A stretch of DNA of 64,000 nt from Coniochaeta sp. PMI_546 (GCA_021432605.1 MU271153.1:496001-560000); one strand, 5' to 3'; positions 35,475 to 46,502 are shown, counted from the first letter of the stretch. A program made the numbers and translations. Notes: generated by a model not told the origin, from the letters alone.

Positions 35475-36609
35475 AATGCACTTATTTACTCGTTGAATTT
35501 GTGCTACAAGCTATCAGCGAGTAGCTTAAGCTTTGCGATAGAGGTAAGATAAGGTACCTACATTAAGATCAATCATCTCTATTGACCTTTCGCAAAATGA
35601 TGGTGAAACGTGGATCATAATTCTTTCCGCATTATGAGATCTACACCTACAATACGTTCTCGCATATTCATGAGCGCTTGGCACACACAACAGGGGCTAT
35701 GGGGAAGACTTTACAGCACAATTAGGTGACGGCGCGGAACAGCATACCCTTGTAACTCAATAGTGAACTCCTATGATGCACGTCACCGCTTAAACTGAGC
35801 TCGACACCTCCTGTAACCCCTTCCCTGCTCCCCTCCAGCCATCCACTGCTCTAGCAGAAGTTCCTTATCCTCCCATCTCACAAGAGCAAGCGGCATGCCA
35901 CAGTAAATGATCAGAGCAAGTCAGCAACCGAGCGACATCTATTGAAAGTGCGCGACGAAGCCCAAACTGACATGCTATCTTTCCGGTGATGCAGTTCAAA
36001 ACACGAAACCATGGGTATCTTCCCAAAGACCACAGCAAGAAACGAGTACTCCCCTATCCATAAGGTACGCGTCTAGGTGCCAAAAAGAACGAAAGAAAAA
36101 AAGCTCCCAATCTCCCACATCCGCCCAGTACTCTATGACAGAAATCGGCAATGCGCCAGGACTATCAACTAGCATGAATGACACTTGGGCAACGGCGGCA
36201 TCCTAACCCTATGTGGGGACTTCTTGGTGCCGCTGTTACTATTCTAAGCTTCGCCAGACAGGTGCATTCAAAACAACGACGCAAGCCTTCGCCTTTGCAG
36301 CTCCGAGCGGCCCGGTTTTATGTCGCCAAATACTTTACCTGTCTCCGGTGGCTACGCCAGCAGCAGCCTGTTGTCACCTACCTCCCCGCTCTTGAGTGGT
36401 GTTGGCTGTGAATATCTTTCCCTCACTCCGTGTCTTCCTGCCCTCTGTAGTGAAAAAGAACGATGTAGACTCGGAAATGGCAGCTCTGAGTCGGGCTGCT
36501 TCCTGCTGCAGCGGGCCGATAGTGGTGTTCACGACTGCGTTCCCGGAGACACAGTTGCCTGCTGTGTCCGTAGGCTCTGACATGCATCTTCTCACTCTAT
36601 TCCTTTTCT
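35475..36609. other. Intergenic; alternative helicase tail may extend here
   Basis: Between two convergent genes. A minus-strand frame running from about 36850 to 36374 has natural-looking protein composition and may be the true end of the helicase if a short intron is used. The rest shows nothing. Confidence 0.4.
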
Positions 36610-39507
36610 TCAAGTGGTTTTCGTCTGTGAGCCGATTCGACTCTCGACAGTCTTGGACATCGGAGGGAGGCCACGGCATCCTAACTCGTAAACTAGCCTT
36701 CGCAGCCTGGTCAGACGTTGGTGAAGATGAATCTCCATGTGCCTCGGGACATGCACTGCCCAGCTCGCTTTTGACTGCATCCAAGTTCGGCGTGGCGTCG
36801 TGAAAGTCCCCGTCCGGCCGTGGCACTGTAACCCTTGCAGTAGAACCCTAATCCTGGCAGATGTTTCCGCGGAGGAATGTCCATTCACCTCTGTCGCGAA
36901 CCCACTGCCCAGTTCCCTCTCAATCCGAGTAAGCGGCCTGTCCCTTGGCGCAAACTTCTCCTTTCCCGTATCACCAGTAACCAAGCCATTCCGATAACAG
37001 AAGTCCAGGACAGTCCTCCAATGCGGGTCCTCGGCAAGCACATCGCGACTCCCGATTATGATGAGCCCATACTTGGCCCTCGTAAGCGCGACATTCATCT
37101 TGTTCGGCTGGCCGATAATGCCCCAGCTGAGCTCCTTGTCCTTCTCGACGAAGCGCCTGTTGGACCGCGTGACGCACAGTATGACCACGCCGTGCTCCAG
37201 ACCCTGGAAGGCTTCTGTAGGACCGATGTTCACGTCACGCAGCGCCAGGTGGTCCGATCGCGCCTTCTGGCGGAGGAGTCGCACCTGCGCTTTGAAGGGG
37301 CTCATGATGCAGACCTCTTGCTGCCTGCCGAGGAATTGCGACAGGCGGGCGGCATATGCGCAGGCAATCCTGACTTCGCCTTTGTTGAACCAGCCTCCGC
37401 CGTCACGCTCCAGGTCATCTGGGGAGGAGTTGTTGTGGAAGAGCATTGGCCATTTCCTGCCGCACCAGCCGTCCCAGCCCGAGAGGACGGATGTGGTCGA
37501 GGGAGTGGCTTCGGGCTCGAGGGTGTCGAAGTAGAAGAGAGAGGAGGGAACGGCCAGGATTGCAGGGTGCGAGCGGTAGTTCCGAATGAGGTTGGTAAAG
37601 GCAGGCCGCAGGATGGGGAGCATCGACTTGGTCAGACGCGGCGGCGCCTGTCCAGTCCTGCCTCGTGCTAGAGGGTGATCTGCATACACTGGACGAGAGA
37701 TCAGGCGCGCAAAAAGAGATTGCTTGAGAGCGGTCTTGGGCGAAGACGTCCTCGGCCCTAGTTGGCACTCGTCACCCGCCATAACGAACAAGGGTGTAAA
37801 TGCCAGCTTCGGTGATCGCAGCGGCGGAGACACCACGTACATCGGCAGCAGAGCCTCCGGTTCCAGTGCCTGTGCTGCTTCGTCAAGGAGCAACGCCGTC
37901 CAATGAAGATCGACGTCGCTAGGAGATTCGCGGCTGGAAAGGTGGATGTATGCGCGCAAACCATGCTCGACAGCATAGAGATCCGAGTTAGTCATACGGC
38001 TATACATGAGCAAGGATGCGTCACGGCAGCTCGTAACTATTACCCTGTATTTCATGAGATCCGGGAACGGAGGAAGCGCAAACATGCTTTCCGAAACATA
38101 GCAATATGGAAGGAGCTCGTCAATCACTTCGGAGAAAGCCCGATTTGGACGGTTGAGCCTGAGCATCTCATGGGGCGCAAGATGTCGGCGTAACCGGTCA
38201 GCGAGGGTGTCAGTGGCTGGCTCTGAAGGCGCGCATATGAGGATATGAGACACTCGTTCGACGTTTCTCAGCAGCTGTAGCGCCGTCTCGATCAACGTTT
38301 TCGTCTTGCCTGTGCCAGGAGGGCCGGAGATGATGTACGGCACGGTACCATAGTTCTGCAGACAAACGTTCTCCACCGCATTCTTTTGTTCCCAGTTGAG
38401 TTTGTCGTCAAGGAAGGTCTGGTTGAAACTTCCAGAGTGGAGGTTAGCCTGCTGGTCACAGTCTGCTTCCGTTGGGAATAGCATAGACTGGACCCAGTAA
38501 TGAAAAGTTCTTTCGTTGGATGCTCGTGGGCTGTCGGCTTGCTGGAGTGTGTTCAAAGTCGCAGCTTCCAAGGCGACCTGAATTTGTGGTAAGACGTGTC
38601 TCATCGGACGGTAGCGTTCGTCTGGCACGGGGAACCGGACGTTAAAGCTAATCTTGTGCTCCATTGACGGCTCTGGAGGGATTCCGTACGGCATCCATAC
38701 CTCGGCTGTCTGTAGAGTAAGACCTTCAACCCGCAGGACCAAGACTTCTTTTGCCCTGACTACCGCAGAGACGCGTGCGCGATAAATGATCCCAGTCCAA
38801 GGGCGCTGCCGTGCCAAAGTCACTGTCTCCTTCCCTGACTGCTCGTACCGGAGTTGCCGAAGTTCAATCACGTCATCTTCTTCTACATACGGACTGTATT
38901 CCCTCAAGCCTGGTACAAGAATGGTACAGGTAGCTGGCTCACTGTTCCCACGAGGAAATGTCACCTTCGCTGGACTCTCATAAAGCGAATATGTATCGTT
39001 TTCTTTCTGCTGGCAGATAATCTCAGAGTCTAGCCAAGAACGAAAGTAAGCCTCGTAGGTGGCCGGAGCAAGTTTCCAAGCACTTGGTGAGATAGCAGGA
39101 TCTATGTCAATGGGCCGTGGGATCTGCGGAAGAAGCAACTGGCCGAGTACCGCGTTGGCATACTTAGTAAGATCCACGAACCTCAACGGTCGAGTCTCTA
39201 TGACTGTACCACTGGAAGAATTGATGCTCTTGAGTGCTTGCTGAACAAAGGGCGTCGCGTAGACATCGAATCCTGGAACGTGCTCATCGACTGAGGGAGG
39301 GGCCAGGTGGTGACCAGGCTCTGGCTTGACACCATTTTCTGCCTTCGGCGTCGCAGTCGCCGCTCTGGAAGATAAGTCCGCCGGGGTCGAAGGTAGTTTC
39401 GTGTTGTTCCGTGAGGTGACGATGGGGATGGTGGTACCAGACTCTGGGTGGACGATAGGGATGGGTCCTTTGTTGCGAGGCCTGATGAAGTCGCCTGGCG
39501 GCGCCAT
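36610..39507 (-). CDS. SF1 DNA/RNA helicase, UPF1/MOV10-like (AAA_11/AAA_12)
   Basis: Superfamily 1 helicase of about 965 residues. Walker A is SGPPGTGKTKTLIETALQLL. The DEAA box (ALLLDEAAQALEPEALLP) is that of the UPF1/SMG-2/MOV10 branch. Later motifs are present: GDECQLGP, LIRNYRSHPAI, SPFKAQVRLLRQKA, TEAFQGLEHGVVILCVTRS and VALTRAKYGLIIIGS. Such enzymes unwind RNA or DNA in decay, silencing or repair; the fungal MOV10-like ones are little studied. I use ATG 39507 (MAPPGDF). The frame stays open to an ATG at 39699, but that part contains a good intron (GTACAA...GACAG), so it is more likely 5' leader. After SGFATEVNG the reading frame is uncertain (see findings). Confidence 0.9.
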   Translation of the reverse strand: MAPPGDFIRPRNKGPIPIVHPESGTTIPIVTSRNNTKLPSTPADLSSRAATATPKAENGVKPEPGHHLAPPSVDEHVPGFDVYATPFVQQALKSINSSSGTVIETRPLRFVDLTKYANAVLGQLLLPQIPRPIDIDPAISPSAWKLAPATYEAYFRSWLDSEIICQQKENDTYSLYESPAKVTFPRGNSEPATCTILVPGLREYSPYVEEDDVIELRQLRYEQSGKETVTLARQRPWTGIIYRARVSAVVRAKEVLVLRVEGLTLQTAEVWMPYGIPPEPSMEHKISFNVRFPVPDERYRPMRHVLPQIQVALEAATLNTLQQADSPRASNERTFHYWVQSMLFPTEADCDQQANLHSGSFNQTFLDDKLNWEQKNAVENVCLQNYGTVPYIISGPPGTGKTKTLIETALQLLRNVERVSHILICAPSEPATDTLADRLRRHLAPHEMLRLNRPNRAFSEVIDELLPYCYVSESMFALPPFPDLMKYRVIVTSCRDASLLMYSRMTNSDLYAVEHGLRAYIHLSSRESPSDVDLHWTALLLDEAAQALEPEALLPMYVVSPPLRSPKLAFTPLFVMAGDECQLGPRTSSPKTALKQSLFARLISRPVYADHPLARGRTGQAPPRLTKSMLPILRPAFTNLIRNYRSHPAILAVPSSLFYFDTLEPEATPSTTSVLSGWDGWCGRKWPMLFHNNSSPDDLERDGGGWFNKGEVRIACAYAARLSQFLGRQQEVCIMSPFKAQVRLLRQKARSDHLALRDVNIGPTEAFQGLEHGVVILCVTRSNRRFVEKDKELSWGIIGQPNKMNVALTRAKYGLIIIGSRDVLAEDPHWRTVLDFCYRNGLVTGDTGKEKFAPRDRPLTRIERELGSGFATEVNGHSSAETSARIRVLLQGLQCHGRTGTFTTPRRTWMQSKASWAVHVPRHMEIHLHQRLTRLRRLVYELGCRGLPPMSKTVESRIGSQTKTT

Positions 39508-40594
39508 GGTGACAGCACGGTCCCCGCAAGATGGATGGAACGTGAAGCAATGTTTGGCCTGTCGGGGAAAAGAGTAGCAAATACTGTCACCAAAATTCGA
39601 AGAAGAGGGATGTTTGTACCTCACGAGAACTTGCTGGCGAAAAGACGCGCTGGGTTGATAATGAGGCGGAGATGCGTTGCGCTGAAAGGCAGGTTCCATT
39701 AAATGTTTGGGCTCATGTTGGGTGGAGCCTCCCCCTGATTGGTTGCGAAGCGAACCAAATTTCAGGCCTTGTGATATGAGATCCAGGCTGCCGGGAACGG
39801 AAACAACCTTATTTAGCCCCTGTACTCAACCCAAGTTCAGGCGTCGCTTCTTCATGGTACAACTCGTCCACTTCAGACAGACTTCATTCGACTTCCGTGT
39901 GTGTCTCCAAGTGAATCACTTAATCACTTCCGTTCCCCAAAGTGTCTGCGCGAAATTTACACGCATGTTGCAGCGATTGCACGGATGGCCAGGCCGACTG
40001 CACCAGTGGGCTTAAGCTGCAGTTTTCTTGCTTGCGGACGACCTTTTGTGAAGAGACAATCAATTCTCCGACAGCCAACTCCTACCAGCACACACAAAAC
40101 GTTTACGACAACTACTGTTACACGTTTGCCAAATTTCACTTATCCCTGCGACGATCAAGTTTTGGCATATTACAAGTCCCAGATATTCATGAATGATCCG
40201 ATTAAGAGAATCAGGAAGATGGGTACTAGGTTAAGCAAAGCAGTGGAAGGCAGTGCTGACGTGAAAGAACCAGGGTCAAGTCAGGGTTGCACCACGCTAG
40301 GCGGTCTGACGCCGGCACGCTATGACTCAGTTGACCGATTCACCGTTGACCGTTGACTCTTTCACTCACTCCAAGGCAAGTGATTACATATCTATAAACG
40401 CTGGCCACGCAGTCGTTTTGCATCATTCTACTGTTTTCTGTCTCAATCAATAACTTTCACGGGTGCCCAGCTCAGGACGGCAGCTACACTATAACCAAGT
40501 GCATACCCTCTCAGCCTGTGGTTGGTCCCCGTGTCCTGCCGTAGACGCCACCGTCGGGTCCCAGAAGCACAAAGTCCATTACAGACTCCTGACC
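39508..40594. other. Divergent promoter region, helicase and orphan gene
   Basis: About 1.1 kb. It probably holds the helicase 5' leader with an intron (to 39699) and the promoter of the gene at 40595. No other gene seen. Confidence 0.45.
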
Positions 40595-42232
40595 ATGGAG
40601 CGGATTCAACTCCCGTATACGCTCCAAACATGGGCAGGCATGGTTATGAGCGGAGGCCTGCCAGCAGTCCACTGGCTCGACGACAGCACTACAAAGAGCG
40701 GCGAAACCCTGGAGAAGCACAAAATCGTGACCCTGCCGCGCATTGGAGCGGCTATGCAAGATGGCCTCTTGGAAAAGATGCAGTTTTTCACAACCAACGA
40801 TAAGTGGCACATCCGCGCATTTCAAGACTACGTCGAAACAAACTGGTTTGACGCCAGCCACGACGCAATCCCAGAGACAGTCGTTGCGTGCTTGCGGGCG
40901 AATTGTCGCCCAAACAAGGATCTTATCCGGGGAAGCGACCGTGACAAGAATCGCTTCATCGCGAATGTCTTGGCCTGCAGGAACCAGAAGAACGATATCC
41001 ACCGACTGATGACCTTCATGAAAAATCGCAACCGTCTGAGCCTGGAGCAGGCGGCAGCGGCTGTGGTATCAGCCTTTGTTAATCATGGTCGGCTGGACGA
41101 CGCTGAGGTGCTGGTCCGCGAATTGACCGGTGTCCTGGCGGTGTCACACATGAAAGAAAGCTTGGACATGACGGTTGCGAGGAACACATTGGCCAACAGC
41201 GCGGCCGAGGCGTTTGCACATGCGGCTGCAAAGGCACTTCTGTGCTGTTCCAAGGCCGTCGAGCGACGCGGCGAGTTGGCGGTGGAAGCGCCGAGGAACT
41301 ATCACGATTATATCCAGCTCCTGTTGCGGGTGAGGAGCGTGCGTCCGCGCACCAACCAAAGGTGCCTCTATATTCCACGGTGGATATTTGAGGCAGCGAG
41401 TATCGAGCCTACAGGCGGTCATGCGGTGCATCTCAACGAATACCAAGCTGCGCTGGAAGAGAAAGGTCAGCTACTCGACGTGCTGAAGGGGTATGTGTGG
41501 CCCGAGAACGCGGCAGAAGATGATAGCATCGTGTTATCAAAGCACATGTTTCGCATACTGCAGCGCAGTATCTTTCGTCTTTATCACTTCTGGGACCCTG
41601 TGGTCAGACTGCGACGCAGGGTTCGCGAGCTAGAGGATCAAGTCTTATACGCCTCGACGTGGATCGACCAGCAGTTGCGCGAGACGGACGACGTGGCCAA
41701 GGTGGCATTCTGGTTCTTCGCCTACCAGAGACGACTGCAGTTGAAGGTGGTCAGCGATGACCAGTGGACACGATTCCTGACTAAGGGCGAAGGCTCACTG
41801 CTCTATCAAAATAGTATGAAGCTGAAGTCTACCTTCGAGCAAGCCCTGGCACGTATTGCGGGCTTAGAGCTGGATAGTCTTACCCTGGCCGGTGGAAAGG
41901 ATACGCTGGCTCTGATAGACGATACGTGTATTCTTATGAAGAATTATGTGGACGTGTACGGCCAGGGACGGAAAGAGAACCTAGTCTTCCAGCAAGGAGT
42001 GCGGGGTGGCAAGGGGAGGGGAGCAGTTGACGAATATAACATGTTGTGTGTGATTCTGCGGGATCTCAAGCTCAGGGCGAAGGACGAGGGAATGGAAGAC
42101 CTTCCAGGCCCGGTGTACAAGTTCCTGGCCAAGGACATCATGCACTGGAATAAGAGCTGGGACGATGATGCGTTTGCCAACGGCAGGGTGCATGGGTGGG
42201 AGGAGTGGGTTGTGAAGAGGCATCTTGTATAA
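40595..42232 (+). CDS. Orphan protein, 545 residues, alpha-helical
   Basis: Single long open frame with normal coding composition. ATG 40595 is the first in-frame ATG; earlier in-frame sequence begins with GTG. The protein is soluble, rich in charged residues and probably mostly helical (LSLEQAAAAVVSAFVNHGRL, then KVAFWFFAYQRRLQLKVVSD). No signal peptide, membrane segment, zinc site or catalytic motif is visible. A Gly-rich stretch (VRGGKGRGAVDEYN) lies near the C-terminus. I do not recognise a family. Its 1638-base intact frame makes it a real gene; its role is unknown. Confidence 0.8.
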   Translation: MERIQLPYTLQTWAGMVMSGGLPAVHWLDDSTTKSGETLEKHKIVTLPRIGAAMQDGLLEKMQFFTTNDKWHIRAFQDYVETNWFDASHDAIPETVVACLRANCRPNKDLIRGSDRDKNRFIANVLACRNQKNDIHRLMTFMKNRNRLSLEQAAAAVVSAFVNHGRLDDAEVLVRELTGVLAVSHMKESLDMTVARNTLANSAAEAFAHAAAKALLCCSKAVERRGELAVEAPRNYHDYIQLLLRVRSVRPRTNQRCLYIPRWIFEAASIEPTGGHAVHLNEYQAALEEKGQLLDVLKGYVWPENAAEDDSIVLSKHMFRILQRSIFRLYHFWDPVVRLRRRVRELEDQVLYASTWIDQQLRETDDVAKVAFWFFAYQRRLQLKVVSDDQWTRFLTKGEGSLLYQNSMKLKSTFEQALARIAGLELDSLTLAGGKDTLALIDDTCILMKNYVDVYGQGRKENLVFQQGVRGGKGRGAVDEYNMLCVILRDLKLRAKDEGMEDLPGPVYKFLAKDIMHWNKSWDDDAFANGRVHGWEEWVVKRHLV

Positions 42233-43390
42233 AGGAGATGGTGCCATCGGCATGGTTATAGGTCTTATCAAGAGTGACAAATGTATGTGACCACAATTTG
42301 TGCTCAACTAGACCTACATAGTGAACATCTTATTATAACGCTGAATGAATTTGTTCAGACGCCCATCTGCCCCCGTCGCCTCGCCTCGTGGGAACTAGAC
42401 ACTGGACATGATATCGAATAAAAATGATTAACACGTCTGCAGCACTCAAGAGTACACCGCAAGCAACCTCCAAGTCTCTAGTTATGAGGGCGAGATAGAA
42501 AAGCCCCTAACAAACCCTGTTGTCAGGGGAATGGCAGGGTCCAACAAGTAGCCTCAAGTGAATATTGATTCTTTAAACTTCAACAACACGACAGTTCAAT
42601 AACGCGACCGTGACGCTGAAATTCTGGAACCTGCTCGTTTCCCATGTGGCGACCTTACAGCTGGCCGGCTGCCCTCTTGGTACTTACTGGATGTCATGTC
42701 GGCTGCGGATCATTTTTCTCATTCAATATCAGCCTGAATGTCTTGGAAAGTCAGCTGAAAAGCCACCACAGATCTTCAAGATAGGTCCTTGATAACAAGC
42801 TCTGGTGAAGTCTTTTCACTGTTCGGTCGTCTGGTCTCTCGACCAATTATGCTTAAACATGTGGCCATGTGTCTGCGTCGTTGCCCGGAATATCAGAGAT
42901 GATTTATCTTGGCCGAGTGAGAACCACTGGCTATGTACGCTATCGCGGTATCACTGCATTTGTGGCTTGCACTGGACAAATCAACCGCCGGTCGATCCCA
43001 CCATCTTCGAAATGCACATTGCCGGGAGCCTTACTGTAATGGAGGGGTCTTCGGATAGATGAGGCTCAACAACTCGGGACTGTCAGGCCTGAAAACGGCT
43101 ATAGGCCCTATCTCGAGCTGAATCTCGGCCCGCATAAGTACAATGTCTTGATGGTCGTTTGCCAGTTGCTGCAGTCAGCTATCAGCAAGAGAGCGTGCCT
43201 TGGCATACTTTTATTGTGCTAGCCGAGCCTCACGACAAATATTTCTATGGGTGCATCCTCACCTGTATAAATCACGGCTTTTGTTGAAACTGCTGTGCTG
43301 AGAGAAGTGCTTCTCATTACAAGTACTTATCGCAACCTACTCAATTTCAACTTCAGTGTCTAGAAACTCCACACTCGATTAGCAGACGAG
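42233..43390. other. Intergenic, no gene seen
   Basis: About 1.2 kb. Short frames at 42610-43062 show no domain features. The final 100 bases are the pyrimidine-rich 5' flank of the next gene. Confidence 0.4.
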
Positions 43391-44062
43391 ATGACTACGT
43401 CGTACCAACATGAGGTGTTCGACAGCCTCCCAGATGTCACTACTGCCGCCACTACAGTGAGAGACGAGGAAGGCGAACAGCTCATCCGCAGCGCTGTCAA
43501 AGACCTCCTCCTCAAGTACTCCTTGAACGACAAGCTCGGCGTCGCTCTCGTCCATCGACACTTCGATCTTAAGCCTGACGAGGTCATGGTCGATTACCAT
43601 GGCGTAGCTACACCATGGAACACCGCCCTGCTCGACCACTATAGCGGTTTTGGGTCCGTTCAACCACTATCATGGGTCGTTGTGGACGGCACACCCCGGC
43701 CGTACGAGTTCTATTACTCTACGGACACTCCATCCGATAAAATGTGCACAGCCGATCTTCCAGAAGACTTCGTCACCGAGTATGAGTCGCTCCTCACAGG
43801 CGGTGGACTAGAGGGATATCTTGGCATTCGAGCCCTGAGAGGACAGCCCGGGAATGGAATCGAGGGCACGATGGAGTTCACCCAGCGCTATGCTACCTTT
43901 ACGGTCCCCTATAATGCGAGTTCGGAATACAAGCCAAAGGGAGCGCTATATCGGACCTGCTGGGCGTTCAGGAATGGCAAGGAGGAGCCAGGTGACTGGT
44001 GTGACTGCTACTGTTCACACTGCTTTCACTGCGCACACAGCATCTGCGCTCATTTTGATTAA
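43391..44062 (+). CDS. Orphan fungal protein, 223 residues, with possible Cys/His-rich tail
   Basis: Open frame starting MTTSYQHEVFDSLP. Conserved-looking blocks are KYSLNDKLGVALVHRHFDLK and TPWNTALLDHYSGFGSVQP. It has no signal peptide or membrane segment. I do not know a named family. The last 20 residues contain six Cys and four His (DWCDCYCSHCFHCAHSICAH). This may be a metal-binding end, or may be an intron read through: a GTGACT donor after EEPG and a CACAG acceptor 49 bases later would splice to another tail ending near 44120. The start is the first ATG after a stop and lies in a good context. Confidence 0.72.
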   Translation: MTTSYQHEVFDSLPDVTTAATTVRDEEGEQLIRSAVKDLLLKYSLNDKLGVALVHRHFDLKPDEVMVDYHGVATPWNTALLDHYSGFGSVQPLSWVVVDGTPRPYEFYYSTDTPSDKMCTADLPEDFVTEYESLLTGGGLEGYLGIRALRGQPGNGIEGTMEFTQRYATFTVPYNASSEYKPKGALYRTCWAFRNGKEEPGDWCDCYCSHCFHCAHSICAHFD

Positions 44063-44861
44063 GATGTGTAGGTGCTTTATTATCGACACTTGTGAAATAT
44101 ACGACGAGCGGGACCGCTAGAGTCTAACTGTAGAAACGGACCCAAGTATCATTGTGTTGTCCACCATGGAACTGAATAGGAAGGCAGTGTCAATAACGTA
44201 GCTGTATGTAACTTAGTTATAAAGTATAAGTGAGTAATTTCGAGTAAAAATTGTTCTAGTCCAGAGCTAAATGCAAAAGTAAAAAAGCAAGGACTGGAAG
44301 GAAATCATTGCAAATATTTTTCGATTGATCTTGGCAGGGGTCGAACCTGCAACCTCCTGATTCGTAGTCAGACGCTCTGCCATTGAGCCACAAGACCTGA
44401 GTTGTTGAAAAATCCACTAAGGCTGGCTATATAGTACCTGCAAGTTTTGGTGTTAGTGTGTTCAAAGTTAAGGGAAATAAGTCTAGACTAAGCAAGACAT
44501 GACATAAGCTACCAAATAGCTCACTACGTAGCATATTTTAAGTAACATAACAAAGGACTAGCATATCATTTTCGTAATTGCACTAACACCTTAAGATTAG
44601 GTAGTAAAATCACTGGACTATTATGTCATCGATCTCACGCGGAGAAGATATGTACACTTTTATTGTTGCTCCTCTGCACATAGCATCCATCGACGGCGAC
44701 GGCGTACAGACTCTGTTCTATGTTCTCTGTCATAAACTTTATTCTCTATGAGCCCATCTGAAGATCTGAACGGAAGCAGAGGTAATTACTAGCGAATCTG
44801 CGTAACACTCTATGGTCTATACTAATGTAATTGCGTTTTCAACGAATCGACCGCCCCTGTG
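44063..44861. other. Intergenic, AT-rich, contains tRNA-Arg
   Basis: AT-rich stretch between the 223-residue orphan gene and the MFS gene. Besides the tRNA at 44327-44397, I see nothing in it. Confidence 0.6.
44327..44397 (-). tRNA. tRNA-Arg (anticodon ACG)
   Basis: The minus strand folds into a full cloverleaf of 71 bases. Acceptor arms GGTCTTG and CAAGATC pair over seven bases with one G-T. The D arm is GCTC...GAGC, the anticodon stem is TCTGA/TCAGG with loop CTACGAA, and the T arm is GCAGG TTCGACC CCTGC. The anticodon ACG (read as ICG) decodes CGN Arg codons. There is no intron and no encoded CCA, as expected for a eukaryotic nuclear gene. Confidence 0.95.
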
Positions 44862-46502
44862 TCACTCATGCTTGAAGCTCTCCCTAGCATACCGCCAATA
44901 CCGTTCAGCCGACCGCCTCCTCAGCGCCTTCCCCTTCCAAATCATAATCAAGAATGTCAGCGTACACGCCAGAGACAAAAACCCGGCCATGATAAAGCAG
45001 TTTTGCAAACCCATGTTCGTGTACCAAGGCGTGATACCATACGAAATAGCGAACCCGAGCGTGTTTCGAATCACGATGATGGACGTCGTAGAGTCACCGC
45101 TGATGTCCTTGAAGCAGTCGATATTGTACGAAAGTGCCACGGATCCTCCGGCCACAACGCTGAAGGTGAGAATGCCCAGACCGACGGCCAGCCCCGCCCA
45201 ATGGATCTGGTGTTGCGCTCCCACGCCCCATACAATAAGACCGACGCAGGAGAGCACCGCGGTGAGGGCGAGGGGCCAGAGCCGCTGCTCCGGCTCGCGG
45301 ACGCCGTTGTTCCTGCGCGCCAGCCAGAGCGTGAGTTTGTCGGCGACTACGCCAGCCCAGAGACTGCCAAAGGCTGCGCCAATTATGGGGCCGGCGTAGA
45401 TGCAGCCTACTAGACCCGTGGACCAGTTATAGGGCGCTGCGCTGAGTACAGGACTTGCTGTGCCGTTGAGGACGTTGTACCAGGACAGGTTGATGCCGTA
45501 GATGAAGCCTGCCCAGGCTACGTTGGGAAAGAGGGGAATAATCCACAGAGGCCGCAGCATGGCTTTGAACATTTGCTTGTTGCTGGGTCGACCTGACATG
45601 AGAGCGAATGGATTCAGTCGCTGCACATAGGACCGTCTCGATGCAAACATAACGCCTTGGTGCTCGTCAATTTCGCTCGTGTTGTCGGAGCCAGCACCAG
45701 TCTTTTCGTTTCTAGCAGCCTCACTGCTAATGAGTTTAGGCTCATTGTCGGATGCTACTTCTTCAGGCACTTCGTCCTCGAGACCTTCAAATGTCTTGCG
45801 GAAGTACATCGTTTCTTCCATGCCAAAAAACAAGATGACAACAGTAAGGGCAGCGACCATGGCGCCGAAATGGAAAGTCCACTTCCAACCATAGGCCTCG
45901 GCAAACCAGCCAGCGACCAGAGGAGCAAGGAAGTTGGACCCAAACAAGGCGAAGACGTAGAGACTCATCCACGAACCCCGGTCGTGGGCGAAGAAGACGT
46001 CAGGGATGCTGATCTCCGGCAGGGCCTCGATCGGGGCAGCGAAGAAACCGCCGAGAACACGGTGGGCGTACCACTGGCCCTCGGAGCCGGAGTAGGCAGT
46101 CCACACCATGATGGGCACGGTGGCGAGGGCGGAGATGAGGTAGACACCGCGTCGGCCATAGGTCAAGGCGATGGGCTGCCAGAAGAGACAGCCGAAACCG
46201 AGGAAGAGGAACATGACGCCCGTGCCCTGGACCAGCGAGGCGGTCGAGATGCCGGTGTCTCGGGTGATGTCTGACAGGACGGAATACTGTAGTGTCAGGG
46301 GGAGTCCGACGCCGACAGTGTAGACTACCACCATGGCTGCTGAAAGACGCTTCCGCGCGTCGCTCCAGTTGAGCGGGTCTTCGGGGTCATCGCTGGGGCG
46401 AGGGATCAGCTCGATGCCGTGTTTCGACTTGGAACTCGCCTGTTGGCCAGCGACGTCCACAAGGTGTACGGTACCGGGGATGGCAACTGGTGGTTGATGC
46501 AT
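44862..46502 (-). CDS. MFS transporter, DHA1/HOL1-like
   Basis: Twelve-helix major facilitator of about 546 residues, single exon. The N-terminal marker DPEDPLNWSDARKR just before helix 1 is typical of the fungal HOL1/drug:H+ antiporter branch. Other signatures are LTYGRRGVYLISAL after helix 2, AHRVLGGFFAAPIEALPEIS in helix 4, and a long central loop with acidic residues (EDEVPEEVASDNEP). The C-terminal helices contain GPIIGAAFGSLWAGVVADKL. It probably exports a toxic compound or imports a small cation; the substrate is unknown. I chose ATG 46502 (MHQPPVAIPG). The frame is open to an ATG at 46688, but the extra 62 residues are not typical of the family. Confidence 0.93.
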   Translation of the reverse strand: MHQPPVAIPGTVHLVDVAGQQASSKSKHGIELIPRPSDDPEDPLNWSDARKRLSAAMVVVYTVGVGLPLTLQYSVLSDITRDTGISTASLVQGTGVMFLFLGFGCLFWQPIALTYGRRGVYLISALATVPIMVWTAYSGSEGQWYAHRVLGGFFAAPIEALPEISIPDVFFAHDRGSWMSLYVFALFGSNFLAPLVAGWFAEAYGWKWTFHFGAMVAALTVVILFFGMEETMYFRKTFEGLEDEVPEEVASDNEPKLISSEAARNEKTGAGSDNTSEIDEHQGVMFASRRSYVQRLNPFALMSGRPSNKQMFKAMLRPLWIIPLFPNVAWAGFIYGINLSWYNVLNGTASPVLSAAPYNWSTGLVGCIYAGPIIGAAFGSLWAGVVADKLTLWLARRNNGVREPEQRLWPLALTAVLSCVGLIVWGVGAQHQIHWAGLAVGLGILTFSVVAGGSVALSYNIDCFKDISGDSTTSIIVIRNTLGFAISYGITPWYTNMGLQNCFIMAGFLSLACTLTFLIMIWKGKALRRRSAERYWRYARESFKHE

